A stretch of DNA of 64,000 nt from Balanoglossus misakiensis (lineage: Eukaryota > Hemichordata), in NCBI GenBank assembly GCA_040954595.2, contig CM082581.2, positions 9,300,001-9,364,000 of the forward strand. The letters are read 5' to 3'. Shown here piece by piece: positions 1 through 22,843 of the stretch; position 1 is the stretch's first letter; the number at the start of each line of letters is the position of its first letter. The notes under the pieces are model-generated. The model saw only the letters and a program-made list of their open reading frames with translations. It was not told the DNA's origin and ran no database searches. The position numbers were made by a program, and so were the translations under genes.

Positions 1-2752
1 CTCGCGAGATGTCATGAACGCCATCCAGGCAATCAAATTCTCGCATTGGATTAATTCCACTTCGTGTAGATTGGGTGTCACTTAGATGGGATACCCATTT
101 ATACAACACAAAACAGGCCATTAATAATTCAATGGATCTGACATGAAACTGATAAATGGGAGTGTAACAAAATGAGTTGAAAACCCCCTGAAACGAATGA
201 ACTTAGTATCTGGCATACAAACAATAAATATATATATACTGGCATTAGGATCACCACGAGAGGGGCGTGTGCTCGTTAGATTGTATCTCCTTTGAAATTA
301 GTTCATCTGAATTAGGTTCACTCGCGTAGGCTTAAAACGTACAACTTCAATACCACAAGCCAAACGTATGAAATGTCCATTGAAAAAAATATTTGTTAGT
401 TACAATGTAATTTCTTGGCGGGTTCTTTGCGAACGTAAATAGTAATTTTTTATCTGAATGAAATTTGAAAGCTACGAACTTGGTGGTACTTTCACCGTTA
501 ACCGAATGATGAGGACCATCTTGCAGCTTCCGTGACAGAAGTATACGTTTGTTCATTTGTATTGTCCCATCGCCATGGCAACCTGTCATACATGTCGTAC
601 CTTGTGTCGAGCGAGTTTCGACAAGAATGGAGCGAGAAGTGAAGATTGATGCATTTAAAAGACTCGCAATTTCTACGAAGTCTGTAATGATGTGAAGTCT
701 TCCTTCACGCAGAGTTTCTCAGAATGTCACCCTTCTCAGATCTCGAGGACGACAGGCTGTTACTGGTTCCTGTTAAAATCAACAAGTCCATTTGGATCAA
801 TTTCTTGCAATCTGCTGCACTGTTCGTCTCTTTTAACTTGGATTCAATTGCATTGGGTTGGCTGAATGCACTAACAAGCCCTCCAGATGGGGAATGATTT
901 TGGAAACGTGACAACTTTCATGCGTTTGCGTCGCTTTCAGCTTCAACAAAGAACAGACCCCGTCGCTTATGAACCCGTGTACCGCTACCAAACAACATAC
1001 CTACATGTTGGCCCTAGGCCTATGTATGATCAATGCACGATTCTCGCTTTTGTTGTTCTGGGGTGCAAAGTCTCGCCTAACAAATATAATCGATTCCCAT
1101 TGGCGAAATACTGAAATGGCAAAAGTGGGCGGGTTCCGAATTTGTGATTCGAGCCTCATTCTATAACAGCTACTGGTACAGTAACTGTTTTCGTGATTTT
1201 TTTTCACGCACAGCTTTCATCAATTGTTGAAATGCACGAATTTTACAGAATACACGCCGAAGTGAAAATGGTCTAATTCACGCCCATTCGTAGTGACCAT
1301 GGCGACTGAGGACACACACGTGCGTTGTAAAGTGGGTACAATTTTCTTTCAGGTAAATTGCCCGGCATGCGTGTAGACACCATGATTGATTGTATCCAGA
1401 TGACTATTTAAACAGCATGCATATTTAGCGCTCACTCATTTTCATTTCACTTTCACGAGAGTAAAGAAAACAACTCCCCATGATAAATATTATCACAATT
1501 GTTTGTTTTCTTGATTAATGCTTCCGCTAACGACATCCAAATGCCAAAGATATTCGACTCATGTCCTTTCGATGGACGAATCGCTATATAACTATGGTAA
1601 GTGTGGATTTCACAAACAGAAGAGTTTTAAAATGACGTTCCTTTCATGAAAAACAAATATCAGACAACCAAGCACGGATTAGGCTGTAATTAAAACTGTC
1701 TAGAACATTCTAGATAATTTTCATTTATGGAAAATGTCGACCAACTTTGACACTTGTCGTTTTCGTCATGTCATTTCACATTGGGACAGGGCTATTTGTA
1801 CGCTTTTTAGTCACGAAACCCAATTCATTTTGAAAAGATATTTAGTATACTTACTTGATTAGAAATATTACTATTTTGGGAGAATGTTACACAGGTTTTG
1901 TACACGAACGTTGTTATCAATATTTCATATTCAATCTCTAATGGCACGATACGGCTTTGTATTGTCAACAAACAGAGGACATCATGCAAAATACAAAATA
2001 TCATCACGCTTTATCATCGGGGTTTATTATATTTTATTAAGTCGGTCGACTATTTCAATCAACTGCTTTGGCCGAACGAGAATGAAATAGTTGGTGCGCC
2101 CTCCCTTAACCAGCGCTGAATGTACCAGTACCATAAATCTGGCCTGATGCGTAAATCCATTTACACGGAAGTGAGGGCGCTTATCCTACAGAGTTACACA
2201 GAGACATGAGTACGAGTATGTAACCCTGGGTAACCAACTGCATGTGTGTGATTTATCTACAATTTTGTTAACTTTCATGTATGTACCCCTAAAATATGGT
2301 CGCCAGTTTCATATAACATTTTGCACATGTACATGCTACCGATAAAATCGTGAAAAATCAACTCAATTCTAACATCAACCCAACGGTTTCATTTTCCCTC
2401 TGTTTTCAACAATTTTTTTTATGAAAACGTACTTCTCCAGTTTCAGTTTGACGTACAAGTGCACAGTCCAAAAGGAATGGGGATCTTGTGATGCTGTGTT
2501 TTATCATATAAAGTCTACTGTCTATGGATTAATACCCCTATTATTTTATCAGCATTTGTTGAATATAAGCTCAGCAAATGCGGCCGTAAATGTGGTTCGG
2601 TATGGGTGTGCGATGTTCCCAGCTGGTGCGATCCAGGAAAAACACAATTTCTATGGCAACGTATGCAGATGATGCATTATTTTTCACAACATTGAGTTGT
2701 GTGCGCGTGACCAGGTTCCATCATCAGAAATCCGGGTGACCACATCATCGGG
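1..2752. other. Intergenic, no supported gene
   Basis: AT-rich DNA upstream of the sulfotransferase gene. The open frames here are short, lack recognisable motifs and occur on both strands with no consistent splice structure. I see no RNA gene or mobile element. The last few hundred bases probably hold the 5' UTR and promoter of the downstream gene, but no distinctive core element stands out. Confidence 0.5.
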
Positions 2753-4060
2753 ATGATTTTCATCTCAAACATCGCAAGACTGCGAAGACTAGCTAGAGCC
2801 CGGTGCTCGATCATTCTGCTTGCGTCGTTTCTCGCACTTGCCACCTGGTATGTCTTTGCTCATCATAGCGGTAGTGGGGATTCAACGGCAAGTGTCGGTA
2901 GCGACACCGAGAGAGATGTACTGGATCCCGAAATCAGAAGCGCCGACCAGGGGGCGCCGTTGTCGGCAAACGATATCGATGATTTCATGGCGTTAACCAT
3001 GACCACGGAAGACTTCGCTCCGCCGCCGGCCGACGAAGAAATCGTCATTGTTCGGGATGATCCGGAAGACGAAGCCATGAGGATGCTTAACGAAGGTGTG
3101 CACATTCTCATGTTGTCTCGTTTTCGAGCTGGTGCCACGTTGACCGAACAGTTTTTCACGCGAGACAGCGGTTTTTTCGGAGTGCACGAACCGGGAGCAT
3201 TGGTGCAGCGGAGCCTCGGCCTACCCAGGTTGGAAGAAGCGCCCGGCGAATTGGTGAAAATACGCCAGCATCTGTTGAATTTTATGCATGATATATATAA
3301 TTGCAATTTGGATCGAGAGTTTTATTTTTTCGAGGGATTAAGGGCGGAACCAAACTCGCTTCAGCAGCGCCACCTCGTGCGTGCGACTGGACTCGAAAAT
3401 CACGACGAAGCAACGCGTGTGTGTCGCGAACGGCCACATAAAGTCATAACAGTCTGCAGGCTGTACAGCATTTTCGACGCCGAGAATCTCATCAAAGAGA
3501 ACGATGTTAAGGTGATAGTTTTCGTCCGCGATCCACGGGGCTTGATATCTTCCAGGATGACTTATCTCAACATTTCTGCTTCGCAGACTTTTGAGAAAGA
3601 TGGCACGAAGGTGAAACTTCATCCCAAAATGACCAGCACTGCCGTTGAATACTGCAAGTGGCTGAGAGTGAATTTCATTCTGCCGGCAGGTTTACCGGAC
3701 TGGTTGAAAGGCAGGTATGTGGCGGTCAGGTTTGAGGATTTAGCGGCCGAGCCGGAGAAATTAGTTCGGCACCTGTACGATTTCGCGGACCTGCCCGTGA
3801 TAAGTGAAGAGGTCCTCCAGTTCACCAGAGAGTTTCTGAGAGAAGACGCGCAAATGTGGCGATGGAGGTTGACGCTGCAACAGATCACGGCAATCCAAGA
3901 GTTGTGCGGCCGAGATTTGTTTCGTTCTTTGGGTTACAAGCTGGCCTACAACACCGGGGAGCTGTATGACGACAGTCTCAATTTTGTCACGGAAATGAGG
4001 GCCTATTCGCCAAACTCGCGGCGAAGAGGGGACAGCCAAAATACGGACAACTTCAAATAG
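2753..4060 (+). CDS. Carbohydrate (Gal/GlcNAc 6-O) sulfotransferase-like, type II Golgi membrane protein
   Basis: A single uninterrupted 435-residue frame. Family members transfer sulfate from PAPS to a sugar hydroxyl in the Golgi lumen, as in keratan-sulfate and GlcNAc 6-O sulfotransferases (CHST1/2/3/5 type). Seen: a short basic N-terminus, then one hydrophobic anchor at about residues 18-36, then an acidic, low-complexity stem to about residue 105. The 5'-phosphosulfate loop is at about 121-129 (LSRFRAGAT, a degenerate form of the usual RTGSS-like loop). The 3'-phosphate motif is at 259-268 (RDPRG, then SR), which is classic for the family. A typical FEDLAAEP block follows at 327-334 and an LGYK segment near the C-terminus. 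One N-glycosylation sequon lies at N273. The start is the first Met before the anchor. Lack of introns is common in CHST coding exons. The acceptor sugar cannot be assigned. Confidence 0.88.
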   Translation: MIFISNIARLRRLARARCSIILLASFLALATWYVFAHHSGSGDSTASVGSDTERDVLDPEIRSADQGAPLSANDIDDFMALTMTTEDFAPPPADEEIVIVRDDPEDEAMRMLNEGVHILMLSRFRAGATLTEQFFTRDSGFFGVHEPGALVQRSLGLPRLEEAPGELVKIRQHLLNFMHDIYNCNLDREFYFFEGLRAEPNSLQQRHLVRATGLENHDEATRVCRERPHKVITVCRLYSIFDAENLIKENDVKVIVFVRDPRGLISSRMTYLNISASQTFEKDGTKVKLHPKMTSTAVEYCKWLRVNFILPAGLPDWLKGRYVAVRFEDLAAEPEKLVRHLYDFADLPVISEEVLQFTREFLREDAQMWRWRLTLQQITAIQELCGRDLFRSLGYKLAYNTGELYDDSLNFVTEMRAYSPNSRRRGDSQNTDNFK

Positions 4061-4110
4061 AATGCGTGTGAAAGTTTTAAGTTTCTTTTGGCATGTACGA
4101 CTGGCATCAA

Positions 4111-4116
4111 AATAAA
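4111..4116 (+). other. Poly(A) signal of the sulfotransferase gene
   Basis: A canonical AATAAA lies 50 bases after the stop codon, so the 3' UTR would be very short. The position and strand fit the intronless gene just upstream. Confidence 0.6.
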
Positions 4117-4139
4117 GCGTTTGCTCCCTCCCCACATTA

Positions 4140-7100
4140 CCGTCAGGTGTCAGCCCTTACACACAACAGGTATATTCTTATCCGTATTATGGTTCGCGGC
4201 GGATTAGTTCTGATTTGACCGACAAAAAGATTCTCAGACTTTCCTCAAAGCGACATTTTAAATTGTGAAAGAGGACCATGCATAAAGCAGAACTAAATTC
4301 AAAATTGGCCTCACTGAATAATGGCGACACAGAAACACACATACTATAAAACTTTAATCCGGTTAGTTTTTATGGCAAAGTCGTTTAGTGCGTGTAAAAA
4401 CCCGTGGTATAAAACGCTCGATGCGTGAACAATTCGTCCATGTTTTACAAGCACGGCTGCTGATCAACTGCGCTTCAGGCTCTTCCCAAAAAAACACAGA
4501 GGGCGCTGCCTAAACAAAATCTACCAATACGTGTATGAATAAACATAAATTCATCGAATCCTGTCTAATGCCCAGGTTTAATTTCCTTTTGAAAGGTTAA
4601 AAAGGACTCTTTGATAAGGCCTTTTATTTGACCTCTATAGTCAAGTCTATTTCAATAACGAAAACTAATATATCTCCACAGTTGCAATTACTAAAGGAAG
4701 AGGTCTTTCATCGGAGCGACGGAGAATTAAACAGAATCCTTGAGATGGTTCCAAAGGTGAGATGAAATTCATCACGATCAGTTGGAAAATATGAATTTAA
4801 TTGAGGACGTATATTTGTAACGATTTCCATCGACCCAGGCAGCCTGTAACCCATTTCGTGGGAATCAAAATTGTACTCCCTATAACGTGGTACAATATCC
4901 TGTTGGCCCATGTGCATGTGTAACGGTAACACTCATTGTTATTGCTGAAAAATTAACTGCTGCGGTACGTATACACAAACAAAATACTAAAAACATATAG
5001 CCAAAGGTTACAGCTAATGGGCACTGCAATTTTGGTCCTGGGAGAAGTTCGTTTGCCAAGGTCTCTTGTCCTGGCAGTTTGTTAGTGCATAGATGTTTGG
5101 ATGTCCAGCGTAGTTGTGCGATTGGATGATCAACTACAATGTCGAGGACCGTGGGAGCGCACATTTTACATGGTGCCCTCGCGTGGATGACATTTATAAT
5201 TTTGTTAATTTTGATTTTTTTTCAGCTACAGGTGTCAATAACCAACGCTAGTAGGCATGGATGATCATTTATAAAACAGTGCTAACAGATTGAGGTGGGG
5301 TTTTCACGGACAATTCACACTTAGACCAGATCACTTTTTCTGTTTCAACTTGTGCATTTTGCGGGTCTGTTTCCCATTTACGTTCTGTTATTTTTCTTTG
5401 TGTGGTAGCTCGCCAGGAATATTCCTATATACATAGACTCTGATACTTGCTGTTGTTGGTAAACAACAACATAAGTACCAAGCGCAGCAACAACAACAAA
5501 AATTGTAGTCTGCGTATTCCCTGTGAGATAGCATACAAAAGAAAAAAAACTGAATGTAAATGGAAAACAAAGACTCGCAAAATGTATAAATTGAAACAGT
5601 ACAGTATTTTACCGATCCAAAGTGTGAATTTTCCCATGGAAACTCCGCCTTTTCTATTCGCACTGTTTTGATGCTGGTACATGTACATGTATCTGCCCCT
5701 GGCATTCACATTCATTGTGAATGGTTATGCATGAACTTATGTTGCTTGTTGACACCTCTAACTAAAATTAATAACAACAAATTCACAAAAATATAAAGGT
5801 GTGCATGACTCACCCACAAAACTTTGTGGAAAATGTGTTAATATCAGAAAAGCATAGGCCCCATGGCATGAAATTCAAAATCGCTACCATCACTAAAAAT
5901 GAAAAACGCATAAAAAGAGCCGGGTGGAATCGGCGAGCAAATTTGTCTCGACACCTTGACAACAGAGAAGTGAACCAGAAGGAAATATGATGAGCAACAG
6001 ATATACGTGTCTCTTAATACGAATAAAATAATTACATGGAATATATTAAATTTAATAAAATGTATAGAAACGGGAAAGTATTGACAAATGACGTCGCTGC
6101 GGGATTTGAATGATGGACTTGGCCAAGTACGGATGAATTTTCGTCGACTCTGCTGTCAGCCGGGTTAGGGCAGGAAATATTGCATATTCTTTCTCCTTGT
6201 TCAAACGTATTATGCACAAATTGTACTACTATTCTAAAAAAGTGATTTGTAGGACTTGCATTTTGATTTATGAAAATCTGTCTGAGAGAAGTCACTTTCT
6301 GTCTCCGAAGATCGGGTGTGACGTAACACCCGCCACCAGTGCGCAGGTTCACGATGCCATCAATCACGCCACTTTCAAATCGCACGTTTCATTACCATAT
6401 TAACGTGGCAAACAATCTGGAATTCGTGTGAAGGAGTCCAATATCCATTACGCCTTGTAGTAATGATGATACTTTATTGTGCGAATTTACAGATTGGCTA
6501 TTTGCTCATCGATTCGACGCTTTGGCACCGTGACGGTCTAATCAATTTCTAATGAAGATGTAAACTTGGTTCCTATCGACCATTGCTACTTTCGGTTTAG
6601 TTTCATGTAATCTTCTTCAAATTCTAAGCAAAGGGCAACACATTTTTGTAGCGTCATGTCATGACATATTTGCAACCACGTCATTTTCAGCAAACGATAT
6701 GTCCACAGTAATACAGTAGTAAAATTCGGAAAAGACAAAAATATCTCTTTTGAAAATATACTTTCATGGCCTGGTAATTATTCATATTCTGGTTTTCGGG
6801 TTGATTTTTTTTAAATACTGAACGATTTTTGTAATATAAACGATGAATGACTTGTTTTCTTTCGTTCAGTTCATTTTAACATTCTGTCGCCTTGAAACAG
6901 GGATACAGTGACCATAGAGCTCCAATGGTTATAAGATGAGCAACCACTTCTCAGCATGGTTTGACCTTCACATTGAACCAGAAATCGAGTCTTGCCGCAT
7001 GTTTACTTCGTAAAATATTTGGAGCAATGCACTTAATACAAGTTAATTAGTAGTTTCGGAATCGCTCTTCGCTCCACAGTAAAAAATATCTTTGTCTGAC

Positions 7101-7600
7101 AGTACTATGACGCATCATCCCAAAGTAGAAATTATCAATTCGACGAACCACTCCCTCTTTCGAAGCTTAATATAGCGCTTCTCGGGTGAACATGGTATGA
7201 TCGACCAATCATATTTTCACGCACGCACTTTCTTCGAAGTCGTACCTGTTTACAATCGAAAGTTTGCATCATACTTAAAAGTTGACGCCAGGGTGATTTC
7301 CCAAACAGTTTCATAGCCATTGTTATTTAAATATATTGTGGCATGGTTAGAACAAACTATCGTAAACAGGGGATGGGCGGTCTAATATTACTTGTAGTGC
7401 TTCTTAAATAAAAGTCGCCCACGATTCTGATTATTATTTTACTACAAACAGATGCCTTCAGAGTCCTTCTTTATGAAGACTAGGCAGTATTAACTAGTTA
7501 AACAACACGAACATGCCACTGTTTGACCCTCACCCCCAAACGAAATAGAATGCGCCTGAATATATAATATCCCTGACAAGCAGCTGGGGAAGTCGGATCA
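4140..7600. other. Intergenic, no supported gene
   Basis: About 3.5 kb of AT-rich DNA between the sulfotransferase and the WBP1L-like gene. Frames of 60-117 codons occur on both strands, but none has a recognisable domain or a splice-compatible neighbour. Short A/T runs, a CAACAACAA patch near 5465-5500 and TACATGTA-type words near 5680 are the only structure seen. Confidence 0.5.
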
Positions 7601-7707
7601 TATTGCAACAACAGCGTACGAAACATACATGCTCGCTGCAGTCTAATCCTAGCAATAGCAGATGACACAACGTTGGCGGGACGAAGGTCTTCAAATATTT
7701 AGCGAGA

Positions 7708-14471
<6,764 letters not shown>

Positions 14472-15119
14472 GGGTCAACGAGATGGGAAGCGACTTGAAA
14501 AAAGTGCTTTTTTTATCTTCAAGTATCGTGGGAGCTGCTGCAATATTTACAGTGGATGCGGCTGCCTCCTCGTGATGAACCCGGCGCTCGAGTGCCGAGG
14601 AGAGAGAGTTGTCATGGAAACACGAAAGGAAGAGAGAAGTGGTCAGTGGCTGTCTGCTTGGATGATTCCGGGCATTAGATCCCTGTCTGGGGAATGCTTA
14701 TGAAATTCGATATTTAAGTATGGTTGTGTATGATATGTAAAAAAAAACACTGAAATATTTACTTTAGCCTTTTCTTCATCTTTTCCCTGCAAAGAATACA
14801 TGCAATGTCACTGGCAGTTCTCTTTTGCGATAGATAACATTTCTAAAATATTAAAAGGATTTGCATCAGAGATGCATCTTTCACAGCTTGTACTTAGTTT
14901 GACATTGGCTGATGATGCTATTGGCTCATTCAAACTGCCGTCAGTTTTTGTTTCAATCATTGAAGAACCAAAATAAGTTCTAAACTTTTACCAATATTTG
15001 TTAATTCTGAGTTTCACAAGAAGTATGAGAATGGATTGATCAGCCTTGAAGATTCCAATTTCCAAACTCATTTTGTGTTTAATTAACATTGTGATATATG
15101 TCAGTAGTATTTTTTGACC

Positions 15120-15125
15120 AATAAA
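15120..15125 (+). other. Candidate poly(A) signal, WBP1L-like gene (proximal)
   Basis: First AATAAA noticed after the stop codon, followed by a T-rich stretch. A second candidate lies near 17950. Which one is used cannot be told from sequence. Confidence 0.35.
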
Positions 15126-18073
15126 AAATTACAAGCTGATGAAATGAAAATGGCTGAACTTGTGCATTCCGTACGATCTGCAGCCAAGGTCAGAAAAGAG
15201 TGATGCACTTTGAACTGAGGCTTATGTTGGATTCATTTGGAGGCAGAATTAGAATTAATAAATGAAAATTTATATTTGTTTTTTTTTATCAGACATTTTG
15301 GTCTGAAAGGTGCAATTTTCTGTAAGTTATAATTTGGTTAAACATCAGAAAATTTGTCATTTGGTAACTTTGGTTGGCGTGTCTAAAGTCATTGATTTAA
15401 CCAATCATGTTAAAGTGTTCCATTATATGTTATATTTTCGATAACATATTCCACAATGTTTCAATTTTTTCTCCGCAAAATGTTGATCACAAATGCATGC
15501 CAGTCATTTAGGGCATTGCCTCTACCAAAGACGGGAGGGTCCCATTGAAATATGTCATATTGTTCATATTGTAACAAGATACTCTTGAATTCCATCCAAG
15601 CAGAAATGTTAAACTTGCTATGATAGTACTAGACAGAAGCAGGGAGACGTTTTCTTGCCCGGATTGTCAGTAGCCTAATTTTGATGATTTTGATGGTTGT
15701 ATACATAACATGCCTGTAGGTTTTTCCTTGATTCATGGACATTGAATGGTTCAGAATTGTCTTTCACAAACTGATGAGATTGGACCAAACTCTGACTGAT
15801 AAATTCAACACAAACAATCTTTATATTTGTGATGAAAGTGTCAAACCAAGTATAATAGCTTCATCTTGTCTTCCTGCAACCAATTTTGCCACAGTGGAAT
15901 AATTCACTACAAACAAGAACTTGCTTTCAGTGAGGAGATTGTATACAAGGAGTGGGGGATGTAGTTTGGTGGGTTTTGTCAGCGAACTGAAGGGAGGCAT
16001 TTTACTCTGATTGGCTTTTGCTTAGACGCTGTGTCATCCTCATATCTTATTTGCATATAAAGCAGAGTTACACCTGTGACAAATACTCATGGATGGTAAT
16101 TTTGTGTGTGTGTGTCCAAGACATATCAAATTGTTTAATCATATATTTACACATTGAAAGGATCATGTTCTTTGCTGTTGATTTAACACAGCTAGATCTA
16201 AAAACAAGTACATGTAAATGTTTAAAAAGCCTGTTTTGTTTCGTTTGAGAAAGAACGTTGGAATACCCCTAAAAAGTTTTTTTTTTTTTTTGTATGTTTT
16301 GTATTGTACCATGAAATGGTATAGAATATTTGAATTTTTAACAGAAACTTTTCCCGCAGGAATGGAGGTTATAAGGCTAACTTTGTATACTTTAATTTTG
16401 TTATAATGCAGAATTCTTACAATCATGATTTTGAAATCACTTCATAGAAACTATTGCTGGAGATCTGTGAAATGCTCTACCAGGAATTTGTTACTGTCAC
16501 AAACAAGGGCCGTACATGTGTTTTGAGATCTCCTAATTCTGTGAAAGAGTGGTGAGATTTCTCTCACGCTGTGTCTCTGTCTGCTGGACCGTAAAGAGGT
16601 TAAAACAGTCTGCCGGAAGTGATGTATTTCCGAGTTGTTTTTTTATCGAAAATATTCTAGGTCAAGTTCATGATTTCACTACAACTTTATACAAGAATTT
16701 ATATATCATCTGTACTCGAAGTGGCAACCCAAGTTCTAAAAAGAAGTTGAGAAATTGAGTATGCATCACTGTTTACAATAAGAGTTTAAAGTTGTAGAAT
16801 TAAGTTAAAGACATATTATATAAATAGCCTTGTAAATAGACGATACGTTGAACACTGAGTTAACGCACAGTATAGTTTCATTCCCATTGATAGCCTTGAA
16901 CTCAGAGTCATGCACTTGACTGTTCATAAGCGATTGACTTTAGAAGGAAATGTTTGGAGCGCACAATCAAACGACTGAACCATGTTGAACACACTGGATA
17001 TTTGATGTGTTGCCAAGTATTATTTGAAGTTGAATGTTGCAAGCCTAAAGAATTCAAATTATCCAGTCATTCGCCGTACCACAAAAGCATTATGGGTAGT
17101 TGCAATAGTATGGACCAGTATCTTTGTTTATGTTTTTGAATGTGTATGATATGGCGAAAGTTGGAAGTTTGTGTGATAAGGGGTTTGGCAAAAGTGATTC
17201 TGTTACTTGGAGAATCGACACAAAAAATGACATGTCCTCTTTCATTGCAATGTTTTTTGTTTCGTCAGTTGAGTAGTAAACTAATTACGCATGTATAATT
17301 TCTGCTTGTTTTTGTGTGGAAGTCTATCGCTGTGTTGTATTTAAACTTTAACATTTATTGAATTATGTTGAGGAATATCGGCAATGGCAAGGATATGTAC
17401 ACTTTCAGAAGTGGTACTTGGCCTACCATGGAAGTGTCTGACTGCTATGAAGAAGTTAGACTTTTGATACAAAACTGTATGATGTATATATTCAACATTG
17501 CATTTGAGAGAGAAAAGTTTTTTGTGTGTGTTATTTTGCATTTTGAGAGATTATTGAGCTCTGAAGCATGTTTTGCAGCGTAGAAAAAAAACAAAACAAA
17601 TTTCTGGTTCAGTTGTCTGTTTTATTGTCCGTCGAAGACTGTTATTTTGTACTTTTATAACTTAAAGTAATATGCGCTACTTTTTTTCAAAATATTTTTT
17701 ATGTCCATCTTTTTTTTCAAACTTTGTGTTGCATGTCTGAACAAAAATGTTCACATAGAGCTGACTGAGATGAGTCAGCCAATCAGATAATCAGTTCAGT
17801 TTGTAAATATCTTATCATGGTAATATTTACAGAAAGTCTCAGAGCTTTCAGAAAAAAAATGAGGGCTTTTTACGCATCATAACATCTTCATTATCTAGCA
17901 CTTTAGTAAGTTATTGTAATTGTTACAAAATATTGCAAAATATAAAAAAAATAAAAATGTGGAACCTTGATAATTATGTTGTGTCGTTTGTTTCTTGAGC
18001 TGGGTCTGCAAAAATCAATGGCATGCTCACAACAACTATGATTGGATACAGATACTTTTTCATGCTTACTTTA

Positions 18074-18105
18074 AGGTCAAGGGTTAAAATTAAGGTCAAA
18101 GGTTA
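18074..18105 (+). promoter_or_regulatory. AGGTCA half-site cluster (DR1-like)
   Basis: AGGTCA at 18074-18079, then AGGTCA-A-AGGTTA at 18093-18105, a one-base-spaced direct repeat of the HNF4/RXR/COUP-TF type. It lies about 1.4 kb upstream of PSMD4. Such sites arise by chance, so function is not implied. Confidence 0.25.
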
Positions 18106-19379
18106 CAATACAGCCATGAATTCCAAATGATCGACTGACAAATGGTCAATTTCATGTCCAAATGGTGTCACCGTATAATGGGAGGGGATAGAGGTACTAC
18201 TAGCTGCCACATGGAGTTTTACATCAATTCAGAATGATGGAATGACACATGCCTTGGTCTGTAAACTTGCTTCAATTCCAACAACATGCTTGCGAGACAG
18301 TTATGGGAAATTAATTCAAGAATGGATGAGAGTCTGAATTGGAGTCGTGAGAACAATGTGCATGCATGTGACATGCATTTGATGTGTTGCAAAAGACGTT
18401 AAATTATGGGATTGAATTCAGAAGGTTTCCGTGGTTCAGGGTTGGCTCCAGGATTTTTTTCTGGTTTATAAGCCCAATTTTGCCTGGTGTTACACACCAT
18501 CTTTTACTTTGTTTATGAATAAAATCGTAACTGGGAGTAAGCGTGGGGTTTACATGTTTCTCCAGTGACATGATTACATATAATTAACATGATTTCTGAA
18601 CCTGTTGACTGTTGCACTATGGGGGAACTGATATGTTGGCAGATAAGTAGGGCTTGTCAAAAATTTGACATTTGACAGATTTTGCAGACAAGCCCTTGAC
18701 CTCCACCAAAGCCCTGCAGTCTAGTCTTCAACTTACAGCATTTTGACTAGCTGCCCCAAATAGGTTTTACATTAGTCAGAGAATGTGTACACCACAGCAC
18801 CACACCACGGAGAGAGAAAAAAATTCCCCTTTGAAAGAGCCAATGTGTTCTTTGGGGAAAATGCCTTTCACAGAAAAGAAAGGAAGATTGAAGTCAACTA
18901 CATCAACTACATATAATGGAGAGAGGTTTCAATGCCAAAGAAGAATTATATGGATATTTTTGGCACACTTTAATTATTCAGATATGCAATCAATTTAGTT
19001 GTTTATAATTTATAAAACATTTTTGTAATATTACTTATATAATGTAACATGATATAGTGAATGTATTGTTCACTAGAATATGCATGACCATGAAAAATTA
19101 CTGTCACATAAATATTTTCTTGATGATTTATCACCTGACGTAGGTGTTTTCCATTGATGAAAGTGCAGTTTTATCGTTGACAGACTTTAAAGTAAATACC
19201 CTGATAAAAGGTAATAGAATACAGTGTGTTTTAGAAAAAAAAAGAAAACATGCAATAGAACGAAAAACAATTAAAACACAATGACACTTTAATAAATCTA
19301 CAAAATTAAATACATTTGTACAAACAAACATGATCATAAAAACAGTAGTGAATCTTGTTAAACCCATAGGCGGCGCTCT

Positions 19380-19536
19380 TCAGTATGACACTCACGCATG
19401 CGTAATTCTCGTGAAGCTGTACTGCTAAACTTTGCTCCTATTGGTCTGTATCTTAATTTTAATATAGAAGCTAACGGGATTGGCCAATGACATTCTCTGT
19501 TCTTTACATCAAACGCAAAACAACAAAGCAGCCAAA
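19380..19536 (+). promoter_or_regulatory. Proximal promoter region of PSMD4
   Basis: Directly upstream of the PSMD4 start codon are a palindromic ACGCATGCGT at 19394-19403 (NRF1-like), an inverted CCAAT box (ATTGG) at 19440-19444, and ATTGG/CCAAT back to back at 19479-19488. CCAAT and NRF1-type elements are typical of TATA-less housekeeping promoters, which fits a proteasome subunit. The transcription start is not determined. The start codon sits in a CAAAATGG context. Confidence 0.5.

Positions 19537-22843
<3,307 letters not shown>

Larger units (their letters stand above)
14472..19380. other. 3' UTR of the WBP1L-like gene and intergenic DNA
   Basis: No supported coding exon. AATAAA signals on the + strand at 15120-15125 and at about 17950-17955 are candidate ends for the transcript, giving 3' UTRs of roughly 0.65 or 3.5 kb. 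A TG run lies near 16103-16115 and a T run near 16279-16291. The DNA is AT-rich throughout. Confidence 0.45.

Noticed and set aside
2863-3306. 147-codon minus-strand frame inside the sulfotransferase
   Set aside because: Antisense shadow of a GC-richer coding exon; no family features.
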